Notes: generated by a model from the letters alone, not told the origin. A stretch of 64,000 nucleotides of DNA from VGBV01 sp963780395 (GCA_963780395.1 CAWABY010000004.1:186001-250000); one strand, 5' to 3'. Counted from the stretch's first letter, positions 17,333-30,139 are shown. Program-made: numbers and translations.

Positions 17333-18261
17333 CTCACGGGCACCCCGACGTAGCCCTCGTTCTCGACGATCGCGACGGCGAAGCGGTCCCGAAGCGGCTC
17401 CCCGAGCAGGTCGAGCGCGGCGGCGACGCCGCGGTCATCGGTGCCGGTCACGACCCAGGTCGGGGGGCCCTCGTCGGGGCGCAGCGCGGCCACCAGCCCG
17501 GCGCCGGCCGTCAGCACCTCGGCCACGCGCCCGCGCATGTCCATGAGGGTGAGCCCGACCGAGGGCTCGACGCCGGAGAAGGTCGCGAAGACGCCGCTGC
17601 GCTGCGGCCCCCCCGCCAACAGCCGCGCCGCGGGGTCATCGGAGATCGCCTGCCAGGGGCCGACCAGGACGCGGATCTCGCCGTCCACGCCGGGATCGTC
17701 GTCCTCGGGCCCCGGCTCGGCGCCGGTGCTCACCCCCTCTGCTTCCAGGGCCTGGCTCACCCTGGCGCAAGCCCCTTCGGCGCCGCCGCAGAAGACGCCC
17801 GCAGACCAGTCCTTGTCCTGAAAGCCGTGCAAGAAGGGCTCGGGCCAGGAGCCGACGACGGCCGGCACGCGCATCGCGGTGCTCCAGTCGTGGTGGTCCC
17901 ACCAGATCCGGTCGCCGTCCCCGGGCGCGTACTCGGCGGCGCCGACCGGCGACTCGATCCCGTTGACGTAGAAGAACCAGTCGCTGCGGCGCCCGTCGTC
18001 GCTGCCTCCGGAGAGCCCGTCGATGGACTGCACGAAGCCGCCCCCGAAGCGGGTCTTGACCTCGACGCTCTGGTCGAGCACGCTCAGCACCGTGTCGGAC
18101 TCGCGCAGGTCGACCTCCTGGCTCTGCAGCCGCTCGGCTCCGTAGTCGCGGGTCACGGTCAGCTCGGCCGTGCCCGTGTCCTCGCCGGCGCCGACGCCGC
18201 AGCCGGCCACCGCCGCGGCGCACAGCACCGCGGCGGCGGCGGACGGCAGGCGAAGCCTCAC
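17329..18261 (-). CDS. DUF4430 lipoprotein (transcobalamin/intrinsic-factor C-domain-like)
   Basis: A 310-residue lipoprotein. A signal peptide ends in the lipobox VAGC (Cys21), so it should be anchored outside the membrane. The DUF4430 domain spans about residues 30-140: the strands ELTVTRDYGAERLQ, GGGFVQSIDGLSGG, and the hallmark DWFFYVNGIESPVGAAEY followed by GDGDRIWWDHHDW. DUF4430 is the beta domain of eukaryotic transcobalamin, intrinsic factor and haptocorrin. The remaining region (about 145-310) is unrecognised. Start GTG at 18261. Placed between a second secreted protein and the ECF T gene, under a B12 riboswitch, it is the probable extracellular corrinoid-binding partner of the toroid-bearing S component. 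Ligand assignment is inference. Confidence 0.8.
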   Translation of the reverse strand: MRLRLPSAAAAVLCAAAVAGCGVGAGEDTGTAELTVTRDYGAERLQSQEVDLRESDTVLSVLDQSVEVKTRFGGGFVQSIDGLSGGSDDGRRSDWFFYVNGIESPVGAAEYAPGDGDRIWWDHHDWSTAMRVPAVVGSWPEPFLHGFQDKDWSAGVFCGGAEGACARVSQALEAEGVSTGAEPGPEDDDPGVDGEIRVLVGPWQAISDDPAARLLAGGPQRSGVFATFSGVEPSVGLTLMDMRGRVAEVLTAGAGLVAALRPDEGPPTWVVTGTDDRGVAAALDLLGEPLRDRFAVAIVENEGYVGVPVR

Positions 18262-18310
18262 TTCTTGGCGCCACCCTTCTTACGCTTGCCCTTGCGCTTT
18301 TTCTTTCCCC

Positions 18311-19318
18311 TCACCGCCTTTCGCAGTTCTTGGCGACGCGGTCCTTGCCGTCGCGCTTGACCACGTCATCCCCGGGCCCGCAATCGACCTTGTCGCGGCC
18401 GCCCCCCTTGGAGACGACGCGATCGTCGCCCTCGCGGGCCTTGATCCCGTCGTCCCCGGCCCTGGGGCGGATCACGTCGTCGCCGTCGGTGCCCTTGATG
18501 CCCTCGCGCTCGTCGCTGCCCAGGATCGTGCGCCCGCGGGCGTCGGGGCACTCCTGCACCGGGTTCGCGGCCACGCAGACCGACAGCGTGCGGCTCGGGA
18601 TGTCGTTGTACTCGCCGGTCGCGACCAGGGAGTGCAGGCCGGGAGCGCCGAAGGTGACCGCGGCGTTGCCCGCCGGGTCGGTGACGACCGGCGCGTCGCC
18701 GCCGGTGACCGTTGCGCCGCCGCGCGGAGACAGGGTGGTGCTGTACGCGCGCACGTTGATCGTGATCGGCACGCCGGGCGCGGTCCGCGTCGGAGCGGTC
18801 AGCTCCAGCTCCTCATCGGCGCTGAAGTCCGACGGGGTCCTGTAGGCGACCAGCTCCTCGCCGCCGACCACCGTAAACAGGTCGGCGCCGACGCTCAGCC
18901 CCTGGTGGTTCGACTTCAGGAAGAAGAACCCCGGCGGCGTCGCGGCGTTGATCTGACAGACGCTGAGCGCGCCGAAGCTGGCGAAGTCGGCGTCCGAGAT
19001 CCGAACCGGCTGCAGCGCGGGCTCGACCTGGCCCGCCTCCCAGATCGCCGACAGCATCGTCGGCGAGGTCATCGGGTAGCCGGCCCCGCTGCTCTGCTTT
19101 ATCGGGGGCGTCGGGTCGAAGCAGTCGTCGCCCGCATAGGTCTTGATCGTGGTCGTCGCCGGCACGTACTGGCGCAGGTCCGCCAGGTTGCCGCCGGTGT
19201 CGCTGGCGACCCGCAGGTCCACCGGCACGCTGGCGCTAGCGCCGGGCGCGGCGACCGCCGCAACCAGCAGCACGAGCCCGCCGGCGACGCCGACCAGGCG
19301 CTTCTTCATCTTGCTCAT
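18311..19318 (-). CDS. Secreted protein with DUF4430-like, Ig-like and RTX-type repeat regions, first gene of the B12-riboswitch operon
   Basis: A 335-residue exported protein: signal peptide at residues 1-30 ending ASA, then a region (about 35-165) that resembles DUF4430 in order (the aromatic strand GFFFLKSNHQGLSVGAD followed by VVGGEELVAY), then an Ig-like stretch (about 170-250), then Asp/Gly repeats such as GTDGDDVIRPRAGDD and REGDDRVVSKGGGRD, reminiscent of calcium-binding RTX nonapeptides. The frame stops at 18311, but the next frame continues as a Lys/Arg-rich tail ending in TGA at 18258-18260 that overlaps the GTG of the following gene. A one-base indel near 18315-18325 is therefore likely, and the true end is probably 18258. 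Start ATG follows GGAAGGGA. Domain assignments after the signal are my inference. Confidence 0.68.
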   Translation of the reverse strand: MSKMKKRLVGVAGGLVLLVAAVAAPGASASVPVDLRVASDTGGNLADLRQYVPATTTIKTYAGDDCFDPTPPIKQSSGAGYPMTSPTMLSAIWEAGQVEPALQPVRISDADFASFGALSVCQINAATPPGFFFLKSNHQGLSVGADLFTVVGGEELVAYRTPSDFSADEELELTAPTRTAPGVPITINVRAYSTTLSPRGGATVTGGDAPVVTDPAGNAAVTFGAPGLHSLVATGEYNDIPSRTLSVCVAANPVQECPDARGRTILGSDEREGIKGTDGDDVIRPRAGDDGIKAREGDDRVVSKGGGRDKVDCGPGDDVVKRDGKDRVAKNCERR

Positions 19319-19344
19319 GACCGTCCCTTCCTCGAGGGTTGTGC

Positions 19345-19497
19345 TTGGCTGGCCGGGGACAGGTCTCCTGGCTTCCGAGCCTCGACGCCGCGCCTTCCCG
19401 GGGAACCGTCGGCTCCCCAGTGGCGTGTGCGACGCCGTTTCGCTCGGTCACAGTGGCGGGACCGCGCCGGCTTCTCACCGGACTTCCCTTGACCCAC
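19345..19497 (-). ncRNA. Cobalamin (AdoCbl-type) riboswitch
   Basis: On the minus strand the leader contains the conserved B12-riboswitch elements in correct order: GGTGAGAAGCCGG (about 19467-19479), GGTCCCGCCACTGTGACCG (19445-19463), and the B12 box GAAGCCAGGAGACCTGTC (19358-19375). The B12 box ends about 40 bases before the ATG at 19318. A hairpin and the SD sequence GGAAGGGA lie between, so regulation may act on translation or on early termination. Known members of this class switch off expression when adenosylcobalamin is abundant. This places the whole 12.9-19.3 kb operon under cobalamin control and is the strongest evidence for its substrate. Confidence 0.93.
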
Positions 19498-19528
19498 GAC
19501 CGTATGTGGAGAGGGATCCTACTCCGGC

Positions 19529-20012
19529 TCAGCTGCTGGGGGCGCCGGCGCCGCGTGCGCACGCCTGCATGCCGTAGTCGGCGGCGATGTCGCGCGCGTC
19601 GATGATGCGGCCAAGCGCCGGGCCGCCCCCGAGCTCCTCCGGGTTGGCCTCGAGCTGGTCGACGCCCTGCTCGAACGTGTTCAGGAACTCGTCGTAGACG
19701 GCCTGGTCGTCCTCAGGCGGCGTCAACTCGCGAAGCTGCTCGATCTGGTCGCGGTATCCGGGCGCGATCACCATATTGACCAGCTGATCGACCTTGTTGC
19801 CCGTGGTGCCGGCGAACTTCTGGCCGCCTGCGTCGATCTTGGCGTCGCCCTGCGCGCAGATCCGATCGGCCTGGGCGATCAGCGCCTGCTTCTCCGGCGA
19901 CTCGCCGCCGTCCGTGGACGAGGCGCTGTCCGTCGTCGCCATTCCCGCAACCCGCGGCGATCAGCGCCGCTGCGAGCCCGAGTAGGACCAGGATCGAGAT
20001 CTGTCGGTTCAT
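19529..20012 (-). CDS. Putative lipoprotein (frameshifted)
   Basis: An unrecognised small lipoprotein. The N-terminus MNRQISILVLLGLAAALIAA followed by GC is a lipoprotein signal with lipobox IAAGC, read in one frame from 20012; the mature part (ATTDSASSTDGGESPEKQAL and onward, about 135 residues) is in another frame, so one base is gained or lost near 19940. The mature region is helical, acidic, and contains two Cys (RICAQGD and MQACARG) that could pair. Actinobacterial proteins of this build are common and uncharacterised. It stops just upstream of the riboswitch, in the same direction. Confidence 0.6.
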
Positions 20013-20111
20013 CGGTGGGAAGCGGAGGGGGAGATGTCAGCCAAGGGACTATGCAAAAGAGGGGCGACCCGAAGGCCGCCCCTCTCTTGAAACCTAACTA
20101 CAGAAGAAGCC

Positions 20112-20943
20112 TTACTTCTTCTTCTTCTTCTTCTTCTGCTTGCAGGCGACCGATGCCGTCGCGGTCGTCGGCGCACCCGTGTTGTAGGTGGAAACCGCCT
20201 GGAAATTCCAGGTCTTCTTCTGCATTTGGCCATGATGTAGTACTTCTGGGCTTCTTCTTCTTCTTCTTGGCCGCGGCAGCGGACTTACCCTTACTCGGCA
20301 GCAGGACCTTCCCAATGACCACCTTGAAGTCGGTGATCGCCTCTGTGCCCTGGAACGGACCGAGGTCAACCGGGACGTCCAGCATCTTGCCGAAGCCGCC
20401 GACGTCGCTGCTCTTCAGCGTTCCCTTCAGCGTCAGCGACGGACCGGCGCTGCTCTGACTGTGCAGCAGGATCGTCGGCAGACCAGCGGGCTGGGTGCCG
20501 TTGAACGCCGTCACGACAGCCGTGACTCCGGCAACGGGGCCTTCCAGCGTGGCGCTTCCCGCGGAGCTGACCTGGGCGTTCCGCCAGGCGCGCCAGGGCC
20601 GCACACGGCCTTCGCGTTCGCGGTGGTCCCCCTTCGAATCCAGGCGTGTTGGGATCACACTGGGGCAGACCGGCCGTGTTGAACAGGAAGTCCTTCGGGA
20701 AGTACACCTTCGTGTTCGTCGCGTACTTGTCGGGCACCGACGGCGGCGTGTTCGTGTAGCCAGTGATGACGTCAGTCAAAGGCTGTTGATCGGTCCGGCC
20801 TTCTTCTTGTCCTGCTTGCCGCTCGCAACCGCGTCACGACCAGTTGACTGGCTTTGGAAGGTCGCCGCCTGGGCGGTACTCGCGCCGGCGACCGAGAGGG
20901 CCACAGCTGCGACCCCCGCGACGAGATACTTGCTCTTGCGCAT
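20112..20943 (-). pseudogene. Secreted protein with Lys-rich tail (several frameshifts)
   Basis: The start is at 20943: MRKSKYLVAGVAAVALSVAG is a Sec signal ending AQA. Recognisable segments then occur in changing frames: VYFPKDFLFNTAGLPQC, TTANAKAVCGPGA, SSAGSATLEGPVAGVTAV, a linker with six Lys, YYIMAKC, and TWNFQAVSTYNTGAPTTA, ending in seven Lys. At least four indels are needed to join them (near 20775, 20615, 20580 and 20225-20240). The order of pieces matches a family of secreted proteins I associate with Thermoleophilia, whose role is unknown. Whether the gene is really decayed or is mis-assembled around its CTT repeats cannot be decided here. Confidence 0.5.
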
Positions 20944-21104
20944 ACCACTCCTTTGTCTCCTGGGCATCTCCAGCGACCATGCCAACTGCGCCGCGCCGCC
21001 CTTTTCTCCTATGTGATCAACCTAACACAGCGTCACCGATGTAGTTGCGACAGCCGTGGGGCTAAACGGGGCCGCCGATTTGTGGGTAGCGCAGGAAATC
21101 CGGC

Positions 21105-22673
21105 TCAGGGGGCGTCCTGGTAGACGTGCAGGTAGTTGGTGACCTCGGGGACCTCGCCGATCGAGCTGACGGCCGGCTGCTGGGTACAGGCGACCCGGGG
21201 GGTGCCGGCGGTGGTCGGACCGCCGCCGAAGCCGAAGTCCTGGATCTGCTGGAACAGCTCGGCCGGGGTGTTGACCAGCACCGGGTTCACCCGCGCGATG
21301 AAGTCCGGGTTCGTCGCCGTGGCGGGGTTGAGCGTGCCGTTGGCGCCCGCCGCGCAGTTCTGCGTGTTGAAGCTCGGCAGGCCCCCCGCAAGGGAATCGG
21401 ACCAGCCGGGGATCGCATACGCCGCGTTGCGGTTCATTTGCAGCCGCTGGGTCGGCCAGACCGCGAAGGCCTCGGGCGTGAGCGGGTTCACCGTTCGCAG
21501 GTACCGCGCGGCCTGATTCCCGGTCTCGGGCGCGGCGACGCTGGCCTGGGTGGAGCCGGTGATGTTTCCGAGGAACGACGTGATCTCCCGCTTGTAGCGG
21601 GTCGCCGCGGCGATGATCGGCGTCACCTGCTGCAGGAAGGGGCTGAACTGGGTCAGGACCGGTGGCAGGTCGATGGCGAGCAGCTGCTGCAGCGCCGGCA
21701 GCCCCTGCCTGGAGCGCTTCGCGAGCTTGCGGAAGCCGACGAAGAAGCCCTTGAAGTCCGGGGCGACGCGCGCCGTCTGGCGCAGGACGCCGCTCAGCGC
21801 CTTCGCGGAGGGACGCAGCTGGGTGATCAGCGGGTTGGTGTCCCGCGAGAAGGTTTCGAGCCTATCGAGCGTCAGCCGTGACTCGTCGAGGAACGTCGGC
21901 AGGGCCCTGAACGCCTCCTCCAGGTCCTCGTTGCGCCGCGCCGTCGTCGCGAACACGGTTCCCGAGTTCTGGATCAGCCCGCGCAACTGGCCCTGGCGCT
22001 CGGAGAGGGCGTTGAAGACAACCCCGGTGTTCTTGACGAACTGCCCGACCGCCTCCTCCTGTGTGTCGAGCACCCGCAGCAGCCTGTTCGCGTCCTCGGC
22101 CAGGGGCTCGAGATTGGCGATCGCCGCCGAGACGTCGGAACCACGACCCGCGAAGGCAAGCGCCGCCTGCTGCATCCACGTCTGGAAGGCGGCGCGGGTG
22201 GGCTCGTCGAAGGTGCGGAAGATCTCGTCGAGCTGCACCGACTCGGCGACCTGGGCGGTCGGCAGCGAGCCGTCCTCGGCCAGCTTCGGGGCGTCCTTGC
22301 TGCCTTGGGTCAGCTCGACGTAGGTCTCGCCGAGCAGCGTCTTCTGTCGCAGCATCGCCAGCGTGTCCTCGGGGATCGGGGCGTAGTCATCGTCGATCTC
22401 GATCGTGGCCACCGCGAGGTCGCTGTTCTCGGTCCCCTCCTCCCCGATCTCGATCTTCTTCACCCGTCCAACCGAAACGTTGGAGATCCTCACGTCCGAC
22501 TCGACCGCGAGCTGGGTGGCCTCGTTGAACGGGACGTTCACGCGGTAGCCCTTGGGCGCGAAGGGAACCGGGCCGCCGAACGCGCTCCAGAGGAACAGCA
22601 GCAGGCCGAAGCACGAGAAGGCGAAGGCGACTGCGACGGCGATCTGGGCTGTGGAGGGGGCTCGCTGTCCCAT
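21105..22673 (-). CDS. Mce family protein (sixth gene of the mce operon)
   Basis: A 522-residue MCE protein. An N-terminal membrane anchor (about 10-35) precedes the MCE/MlaD domain (about 40-125), with YRVNVPFNEATQLAVESDV, ISNVSVGRVKKIEI and LLGETYVELTQGS. A long helical region follows (about 150-400), ending in a Pro/Gly-rich tail. Mce proteins form hexameric tunnels that move lipids or sterols across the cell envelope in actinobacteria. Its ATG overlaps the upstream mce stop. It is last in the operon; no terminator with a clear U-tract follows within about 60 bases. Confidence 0.88.
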   Translation of the reverse strand: MGQRAPSTAQIAVAVAFAFSCFGLLLFLWSAFGGPVPFAPKGYRVNVPFNEATQLAVESDVRISNVSVGRVKKIEIGEEGTENSDLAVATIEIDDDYAPIPEDTLAMLRQKTLLGETYVELTQGSKDAPKLAEDGSLPTAQVAESVQLDEIFRTFDEPTRAAFQTWMQQAALAFAGRGSDVSAAIANLEPLAEDANRLLRVLDTQEEAVGQFVKNTGVVFNALSERQGQLRGLIQNSGTVFATTARRNEDLEEAFRALPTFLDESRLTLDRLETFSRDTNPLITQLRPSAKALSGVLRQTARVAPDFKGFFVGFRKLAKRSRQGLPALQQLLAIDLPPVLTQFSPFLQQVTPIIAAATRYKREITSFLGNITGSTQASVAAPETGNQAARYLRTVNPLTPEAFAVWPTQRLQMNRNAAYAIPGWSDSLAGGLPSFNTQNCAAGANGTLNPATATNPDFIARVNPVLVNTPAELFQQIQDFGFGGGPTTAGTPRVACTQQPAVSSIGEVPEVTNYLHVYQDAP

Positions 22674-23991
22674 TACGGGCAGACCTGCGACCCTCGCACC
22701 ACGTTGGTGGTCTGGAGAATGGTCTTGAAGAAGGGCCTGATGCCGGCAACGCCCTCGGCGAACTTCGCCGTCTCACAGGTCTGAAGGACGATTCCGCGGC
22801 GCAGCGGCCCGTGCGCGTCCTGGAGCAGGAAGAGGTTGTTCGTGTTGTGGTTGAGCCAGGGCAGGTAGAAGAGGAAGCTCTCGTTGGTCCCGCTGGGATT
22901 GAAGGCGAGGGCGTTGAGGCCCTTGTTGAGCTCGGTGAAGCTCGTCTTCAGCCCGGGAACGGTGTTGGCCAGCCCCTCGGTCGCCTGGCGCAGGTTGAAG
23001 ACGGGCGTGAACACCTGCTTCGTGAACGGCCGGATCTGGTCGCGGATCGGGGCCACCGTCTGCCGCAAGAACGGCTGCGCGGCCTCCAGCGCGGGCTTCA
23101 GCGCCCGCGCTCCCGGCAGCGAGTCCCGCAGGGCGGGCTTCGTCTCGAGCGCGAACTGGTTGGCGCTGACGAGGGCGCCGTTGGTCTGTTTGAGCGTGCT
23201 TGGCAGCTCCTGCAGCGATTCCCTGATCGCGGCCTCCTGGTTGGCGAAACGCTGGAGCACCGCGTTGGAGGCATCGACGAAGGCGGTCAGGTCCTCGTCC
23301 TTGTTGCCGAGCTCCTCGGTCAGCAGTCGGAAGTTGTGGATCGAGCGGGCGATGTTCTCGCGCCGCGCGGCCAGGCCGCCGCTGAGGCGCGAGATGTCGC
23401 GGGCGAAGGGCTCGAACTGGCGCAGGGCATTGGAGAGCTTGCGGCCGCGGCCCTGCTCGGGGTCGAGTGCCTCGGCACCCCCCGCCAGCAGCAGCTTCAG
23501 GAAGGCCTGCGTGTCGGCGTCGAGCGAGGCGAGGACCTCGTCCGGGTTGACGTTGGGCTGCGTCGAGGCCAGCGGCAGCGTCGCGCCCTCCTCGACGCTC
23601 TCGGAACCCTCGGTGCCCGGGTCGACCTCGATCACCATGTCGTTGAGGCCGGTCTTGGGTCGCAGCAGCAGCGAGGCGTCGTCCTTGATCAGGCCGGCCT
23701 TGTCGTTGTCGACCTCCATCGTGACCACGGCCTGGCCCTCCTCGAGGTTGACCTTGGTGATGTCGCCGACCTTGATCCCGGCGATGACGACGGCCTGGCC
23801 CTGGCCCGGGGTGACGGCCTGAGCCGAGCTGAACTCGGCCTTGAGCTCGTAGCGATCCTCGCCCAGGATCGGGACCCAGGAGGGCAGCGCGCTGGCCTGG
23901 TTGCCGAGGATCACGAACGTCGTCACCACGCCGGCCACGACCAGGCCCACGATGGCGAGGAAGTCCCGCAGGTGCTCTCGGATCGCGCGCC

Positions 23992-23995
<4 letters not shown>
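22673..23995 (-). CDS. Mce family protein (fifth gene of the mce operon)
   Basis: A 440-residue MCE protein with an N-terminal membrane helix (about 12-32: FLAIVGLVVAGVVTTFVIL). The MCE domain covers about 45-130: YELKAEFSSAQAVTPGQGQ, VVIAGIKVGDITKVNL, LRPKTGLNDMVIEVDPG. Helical coiled-coil-prone region about 150-360. Unlike the fifth (LprK-type) gene of classical mycobacterial mce operons, I see no lipobox. ATGA overlaps link it on both sides to the neighbouring mce genes, consistent with equimolar production of a hetero-hexamer. Confidence 0.88.
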
Positions 23996-26975
<2,980 letters not shown>

Positions 26976-26979
<4 letters not shown>

Positions 26980-28566
26980 GAGGAGCCCCCGAGCAGGAAC
27001 TGCAGCAGCATCGAGGCCTCGTGCATGGTGACCGTGTCGCCGTTCGCCCCGGGGCCGGTGGAGCGGTTGGCGGACACCGAGCCCTCCGGGTTCTCCTCAT
27101 CGGAGGGGTCGGGCTCCTCGGAGGGGTCGGCGGGCTCGGTGGGGGTGGTCTCTGCCGGCTCCTCATCCTCGGGGTCGAGCTCGGGGATGACCTCCTCGAC
27201 GGGGGGCGGCGGCTCGGATCGGAGCGGCGGGCTCGAGGCCGGATCGCGGAGCCTTGGCGGCGCTGCTCTGCTTCGTCGCCGATGAGGAGGTTGAGCCCTG
27301 GAAGGACGAAGCGCAAGCGCCGACCACCTCGGATTTCACGTCCAGACAGCTGCTCCGAATGCCGAGAGCACGCTGGAAGTGCCCGAACTGGTCGTAGCCG
27401 TTGATGTTGCCGACCGAGTTGTAGATGAAGTCCATCAGGTGCTGGAAGCCGCCGGTGTCGGCGAAGGTGCTGAGCAGGGCCGCGAGATCCTTTGCGGTGG
27501 GGCTGCTCTTCTTGGTCAGCTCCCGCGTCTGCACGATCACGGGGTCGGAGGCGACCAGCTTCGGGCCCGAGGCCTCGGCGGCGTCGCCGAGGCTGTCGAA
27601 GGCCGGGATGCCTGCCCTGAAGAACGCGGGCAGGCTCTGGGTCGCCTTGCTCAGGTTCGGCGCCACGGCACCGACGTCGTCCATCAGCGGGGTGCCCTGG
27701 TCGGCGAACCCCCGCAGATCCTTCATCGTCGCCCGAACCTGACGCAGGGTCTCGGGGAACAGCCTGAGCTGGGCCTCGAGGTCGTCTCCGCGCTCGGCGG
27801 TCGCCTGGCCGGCGACAGCGGCGTTGCGGAAGAAGCCGGTGATGCTGGTGCGGTTTTGGGCCAGCGGCTCGAGCACGGCGTCGCCGTCGCTGGCGAGGCT
27901 GGCGAGCTGGTCGTTCTGGTCGGCGAGGATCTTGAGGACGCGGTTGGTCTGGCGCAGGGCGGGGTTGGCGCGGTCGACGATCTCGCCGAGGTCGTCGCCC
28001 CGGGCGGCGAGGCCGGCTCCGAGGTCGTTGAGGATGAGGCGGAAGCGGTCGCGATAGGAGGCCCGGTTGATGTTCTGAATCAGGTCGAGGTCAACGGCCT
28101 TGCCGTTGTTCTCGAGCGGCAGCAGACGCTGGCCCTCGCCCGGGCCGTCCTCGATCTCCTCCAGCTCGGGCGGGACCGGCTGGCCGGCGGCGCGCGGCTG
28201 GGTCGGGGTGCAGTCGACGAGCTTCTCGCCGATCAGCGATTGCGGGCGGATGATGCAGGAGGCGTCCTCGCGGAAGTCCTTGAAGCCGTCGTCGGTGATG
28301 TCCATCACGACGACGGCCTTGCCGGGGACAGCGATGCCACCGTCCTCGAGGCTGACGATCTCGTCGGGACCCGAGACGTCTACGGATTCGACCGTGCCGA
28401 TCGTGGCGCCGGCGACGCGGACCTCCTCGCCGGCGACGATGAAGCCGCCGTTGTCGAAGATCCCCCGGACCTTGTACGGGCCGTCGTCGGCGCCGGTCGC
28501 CGAGGGGATCACGACGATCGCGGCGACCGCGATCAGGGAGAGGACTATGACGAGTGCGCGCCTCAT
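26976..28566 (-). CDS. Mce family protein (second gene of the mce operon; one frameshift)
   Basis: MCE protein of about 529 residues when repaired. N-terminal helix (ALVIVLSLIAVAAIVVIPSA), MCE domain (YKVRGIFDNGGFIVAGEEV, VRVAGATIGTVESV, LIGEKLVDCTPTQ), then a long helical region. The frame set by the start runs to 27163 but with an aberrant Arg/Pro tail after about 27250. The alternative frame gives an acidic, Pro/Glu-rich extension (PPVEEVIPELDPEDEEPAE) and ends FLLGGSS at 26976, where the stop overlaps the ATG of the third gene. One indel near 27235-27255, inside a C-rich run, reconciles both. Confidence 0.84.
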
Positions 28567-29969
28567 GGTCCGGGGGGAACGTCAGTTGCCGTGCAGTCGT
28601 TTGTGAACGGGGGAATCGGCGTGGTCAGGCCGCCGCCGTCGAGGAAGGGGCTGGAGCCGTCGACCGCCGGCTGGGTCTGGCCGCCGGGACAGCGGCGGAA
28701 GTACTTGAAGTTGGGGCCGCCGAACGCCCCGTAGTCGTTGAACTGGGCGGCGATCGGGATTGGGTCGAGGCTGCCCGCGTTGTTGGTGAAGATGCCGAGG
28801 CCGGCGGGCTGGACCCGAACGTAATGGCCGTTGGCGTCGTAGTTGGCGCTGATCTGACCGAACTTGCCGATCGTGTTGAGCAGGTCGGGGGCGTAGGGCC
28901 GCAGGAAGGTGAAGGTCGGCTCGGCGTCGATCATCGCCTGCACGGTGGGCTCGGATGCGCGGTCGGCGGCGTTGCGGATCGCGACCAGCTTGCCGGCGGC
29001 GTCGGCGAGGTCGTTGTTCTTGCCTTCCTTGTTGACGGCGATCCGGAGGTCCTTGAAGACAGGGACGGACTTGGAGACCACCGGCTTCAGCTGGCGCAGG
29101 AAGGGCGCCAGGTTCTTGGTCGCCGGTTTCGCAGTCTCGACCAGTGGATCGAGGTCGTCGAGGGTGAGTCGAAGGTTGAAGAAGGTGGTGTTGGCCTGGC
29201 GCAGAGCCGGGGGCAGGGCGACGAGGGTGCGGTCCAGCGCATCGTTCTGCGAGGCGATCGCGCCGAGCGCCTGGTTGCCGTTGGAGACCAGGCCCGAGAG
29301 GTCGTCGCGGCGCTCGGCGACGGCGGTGACGACCCGGGAGCCGCTGACCAGGAAGTCGGTCAGCACCCGCTGGTCGCGGTTGACCTCCTGGATCAGCCTG
29401 TCGGTCGCGACCAAGGCGGGGCTCAGGTAGCGGTAGGTCTCGTTCGCCTCCTCCGCGGACCCGGCGTAGGCCGTGGCGGAGCCCTGGATGATGTTTTGGA
29501 GGCCCTTGCGCTCGGGGGCGCGGAGGGCGTTGAAGAGCTGGTCGAGGTCGACGGGGGTGGTGGTGTCGACCTCGGTGATGATGGCGCCGTCGTCGAGACC
29601 GGGGGCGTTGTCGGGGCCCGGGGTGATCGAGACGTAGCGGTTGGCGATGCCGGAGAGGGAGGTCTGACGGATGACGGCCTTGGTGCCCTCGTGGAGCTGC
29701 TGGTTGACGGTGATGGAGACCTCGGCCTGGCCGTTCTCGGTCAGCTTGATGCTGTTGACGGTGCCGACGGGGGCGCCGCCGATCAGCACCTCGTTGTCCT
29801 CGACGAGCTGGCCGCCGGTCTCGAAGACGAGGTCGTAGTTGTATCCGTCGTCGTCGCCGCCGAGGAGGAGCCAGGCGATGGCGATGACGACGAGGACGAG
29901 GGCGCCGATCGCGGCGATGCGGCCGAAGCCGCCCGGCTTGCTGGCGCCGGCCGCGGGCCCGGAGCTCAT
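28563..29969 (-). CDS. Mce family protein (first gene of the mce operon)
   Basis: A 468-residue MCE protein that leads the operon. Membrane helix about 17-36, MCE domain about 45-135 (YDLVFETGGQLVEDNEVLI, GAPVGTVNSIKLTENG, GIANRYVSITPGPDN), then the conserved helical tail with DLDQLFNALRAPERKGLQ. The upstream 270 bases hold no YrbE-type permease genes, which usually precede mceA in actinobacterial operons. The promoter should lie within about 29970-30130, but I cannot single out convincing -35/-10 boxes. Confidence 0.88.
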   Translation of the reverse strand: MSSGPAAGASKPGGFGRIAAIGALVLVVIAIAWLLLGGDDDGYNYDLVFETGGQLVEDNEVLIGGAPVGTVNSIKLTENGQAEVSITVNQQLHEGTKAVIRQTSLSGIANRYVSITPGPDNAPGLDDGAIITEVDTTTPVDLDQLFNALRAPERKGLQNIIQGSATAYAGSAEEANETYRYLSPALVATDRLIQEVNRDQRVLTDFLVSGSRVVTAVAERRDDLSGLVSNGNQALGAIASQNDALDRTLVALPPALRQANTTFFNLRLTLDDLDPLVETAKPATKNLAPFLRQLKPVVSKSVPVFKDLRIAVNKEGKNNDLADAAGKLVAIRNAADRASEPTVQAMIDAEPTFTFLRPYAPDLLNTIGKFGQISANYDANGHYVRVQPAGLGIFTNNAGSLDPIPIAAQFNDYGAFGGPNFKYFRRCPGGQTQPAVDGSSPFLDGGGLTTPIPPFTNDCTATDVPPGP

Positions 29970-30139
29970 CCGCGCCTCGCGCTGGGCACCGCCACCCGAT
30001 CACCAGATTCCGGCTTCAGAGCGTCCTCTCCGTCCCTGTTCTCGTTCCTCGCTGCAGCTGCTCCACCTACGCCGCAACGATCCTATCCGAGCACTCGGTG
30101 GCCACGCACGGAGATTGGCCATAGTGATGGCGATTAACG

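Noticed and set aside
18384..18551. Asp/Gly repeats considered as a separate RTX toxin gene
   Set aside because: They are the C-terminal part of the secreted B12-operon protein and too few for a toxin; no type I secretion genes are nearby.
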